From an uncultured Frankiales bacterium (GTDB lineage: Bacteria > Actinomycetota > Actinomycetes > Mycobacteriales > SCTD01), in contig CAMLIA010000149.1 in the NCBI GenBank assembly GCA_946479905.1, positions 1 through 11,398 on the forward strand: DNA of 11,398 bases. The letters are read 5' to 3'. Both the position numbers and the translations under genes were made by a program. Below are positions 10,586 to 11,398 of this stretch, one piece after another. Numbering within the stretch: the stretch's first letter is position 1; each line of letters opens with the position of its first letter. Under the pieces are notes generated by a model. That model saw only the letters and a list, made by a program, of their open reading frames with translations. It had not been told where the DNA came from and did not search any database.

Positions 10586-10785
10586 CGCAGGGCCTCCTTC
10601 AGTGCGATGGGGGTGACCAGCACCAGCAGCAGCCGGTCGACGGCCCGGTCGGCGACGTCCGAGAGGGCGCGGGCGGGGGCGGTCAGGTCGTGGTCGAGGG
10701 AGAGGATCAGCAGCGCGCCCGGGACGTACAGGGCGGTGCCGATCGCGAAGGCGGCCAGCCACTCGGGCAGGGACGCGGCACTCAT
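10582..10785 (-). CDS. Small membrane protein, 67 aa
   Basis: ATG 10785 overlaps the upstream stop (ATGA); GGGTGA lies six bases before it. Residues 7-29 (PEWLAAFAIGTALYVPGALLILS) form one clear membrane helix. A second, shorter hydrophobic segment at the C-terminus (RLLLVLVTPIALKEAL, 51-66) may insert or lie along the membrane. Between them is an amphipathic, charged region. It has no cysteines or lipobox. A holin is conceivable from size, but it sits in the early DNA-metabolism cluster with no endolysin nearby, so I do not call it one. The function is unknown. Confidence 0.7.
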   Translation of the reverse strand: MSAASLPEWLAAFAIGTALYVPGALLILSLDHDLTAPARALSDVADRAVDRLLLVLVTPIALKEALR

Positions 10786-11398
10786 CGGGCGTCACCCGCC
10801 CCGGGCCGGTAGCCGCACTCGTCGGGGTTGTGGTCGGTGTTGCAACCGGTGCACCACTCGACCAGCGGGCGCGAGGCCTTGCGCTGCGAGGGCGGGTCGC
10901 AGTCCTTCGCCCCGGCCAGCCGCGCCGTCGGGCACGGGTACGGCAGCGTGTAGTCGTCGCCCCGCACCATCGCGTCCCCGTCGATGCAGACCGGGCACGG
11001 GCCCATGGGCGAGTCCGTGTGCAGGCGCTGGATCTCCTTGGCGGCGGCCTCCAGCTCGGCGACGCGGGCCCGCAGGCGCTTCAGCTCGGCGTCGCTCGAC
11101 GTCACGCTGCGCGCCCAGTCGTCGGCCAGCTTCTGCTGCTCGGCGTCCGCGACGGCCATGTAGACACCCAGGGTGTTGCGGTCGACCGTGCGCCCAGCCG
11201 TCCAAGCGGCCTTCTCCCAGCGTGCCTGCCGCTCCTCGGCCGTCTCGTCGCGGTCGAACGTCGCGGCGAGGTCGCGCGGCTCTTCGCGCACGGGCATCGG
11301 CAGCGCATCCGCCGACCCGACAATCCCGTGCTCCGCCAGCTCCGCCTCGGTCGCCATCACGAAGTCCGGGCACGTCTTCACCGACTCCGGCGCGTACA
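10782..11398 (-). CDS. Cys-rich coiled-coil protein, 5' end possibly outside the window
   Basis: The frame stays open to the window edge (reading YAPESVKTCPDF...), so the gene may start beyond it. Internal candidates are GTG 11381 (199 aa) and ATG 11357; neither has a well-spaced ribosome site, which favours a start outside. Numbered from GTG 11381: residues 30-75 are charged and helical (DETAEERQARWEKAAW); 96-117 form a short coiled coil (SDAELKRLRARVAELEAAAKEI). The C-terminal part has CPVC (129-132), C150, C161, WCTGC (176-180) and C189, which suggests one or two zinc-binding knuckles. I do not recognise a family. It ends by overlapping the membrane protein gene (ATGA), so the cluster continues upstream. 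Confidence 0.75.
   Translation of the reverse strand, partial: YAPESVKTCPDFVMATEAELAEHGIVGSADALPMPVREEPRDLAATFDRDETAEERQARWEKAAWTAGRTVDRNTLGVYMAVADAEQQKLADDWARSVTSSDAELKRLRARVAELEAAAKEIQRLHTDSPMGPCPVCIDGDAMVRGDDYTLPYPCPTARLAGAKDCDPPSQRKASRPLVEWCTGCNTDHNPDECGYRPGAGDAR

Noticed and set aside
10582..10785. Holin
   Set aside because: One clear membrane helix and small size are not enough; no endolysin or late gene is nearby and the gene is coupled to early-type genes.
10214..10795. Longer start for the 123-aa protein
   Set aside because: The extra 70 residues are Arg/Pro-rich and lie entirely over the membrane protein gene; AAGGAGG sits properly before ATG 10585.

Overview
The window is very GC-rich (roughly 70% by eye), with GTG and TTG starts, third codon positions almost always G or C, and small protein families I associate with Streptomyces and its phages. 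It reads as the early (DNA replication, recombination and modification) region of an actinobacterial, probably Streptomyces, phage or prophage. No capsid, tail, terminase, integrase, lysis, tRNA or rRNA gene is visible.

Layout. Twenty-three genes run on the minus strand and one short gene runs on the plus strand. Read in transcription order from the right edge, the long minus-strand cluster (11398 to 2997) starts with a cut-off Cys-rich coiled-coil protein, a small membrane protein, two unknown proteins (one with a C-terminal winged-helix-like part) and a 53-aa winged-helix-like mini-protein. Next come a LuxR-type HTH protein, a YqaJ/lambda-exonuclease-like nuclease, an ERF single-strand annealing protein, a DEDDh (DnaQ-like) exonuclease, a coiled-coil protein and a small membrane/CxxC protein. 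The cluster ends with a RuvC-fold resolvase, a C5-cytosine DNA methyltransferase, an HTH/HNH-like protein and three very small proteins, two of them HTH. Nearly every junction is an ATGA, GTGA or TGATG overlap, so translation is probably coupled. A 10-bp-stem hairpin (2950-2976) separates this cluster from an unknown gene at 2511-2924.

The stretch 2375-2510 lies between convergent genes and holds three hairpins, one with a perfect 14-bp stem. A short Phd/YefM-like antitoxin or repressor gene (2168-2374, plus) follows, with a probable leaderless promoter. It is divergent from a second minus-strand operon (2020 to 48): a replication initiator-like protein, a probable helicase-loader-like protein with a C-terminal zinc finger, a 52-aa free-standing zinc-finger protein, another Cys-rich small protein and a 59-aa protein.

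The most interesting element sits inside the initiator gene. Six copies of a 17-bp near-palindrome (GGTCCGGNTTYCGGACC) lie at 1617-1735 and are read by the ribosome in all three codon phases, so the conserved unit is the DNA and not the peptide. With the relatively AT-rich flank at 1576-1614, this looks like a replication origin nested in its own initiator gene, the arrangement known from lambda gene O.

How the genes may work together (inference): the initiator binds the iterons and the loader-like protein recruits a helicase (host or encoded elsewhere). The exonuclease and ERF pair recombines ends, RuvC resolves junctions, the DnaQ-like exonuclease trims or proofreads, and the methyltransferase modifies the DNA against host restriction.
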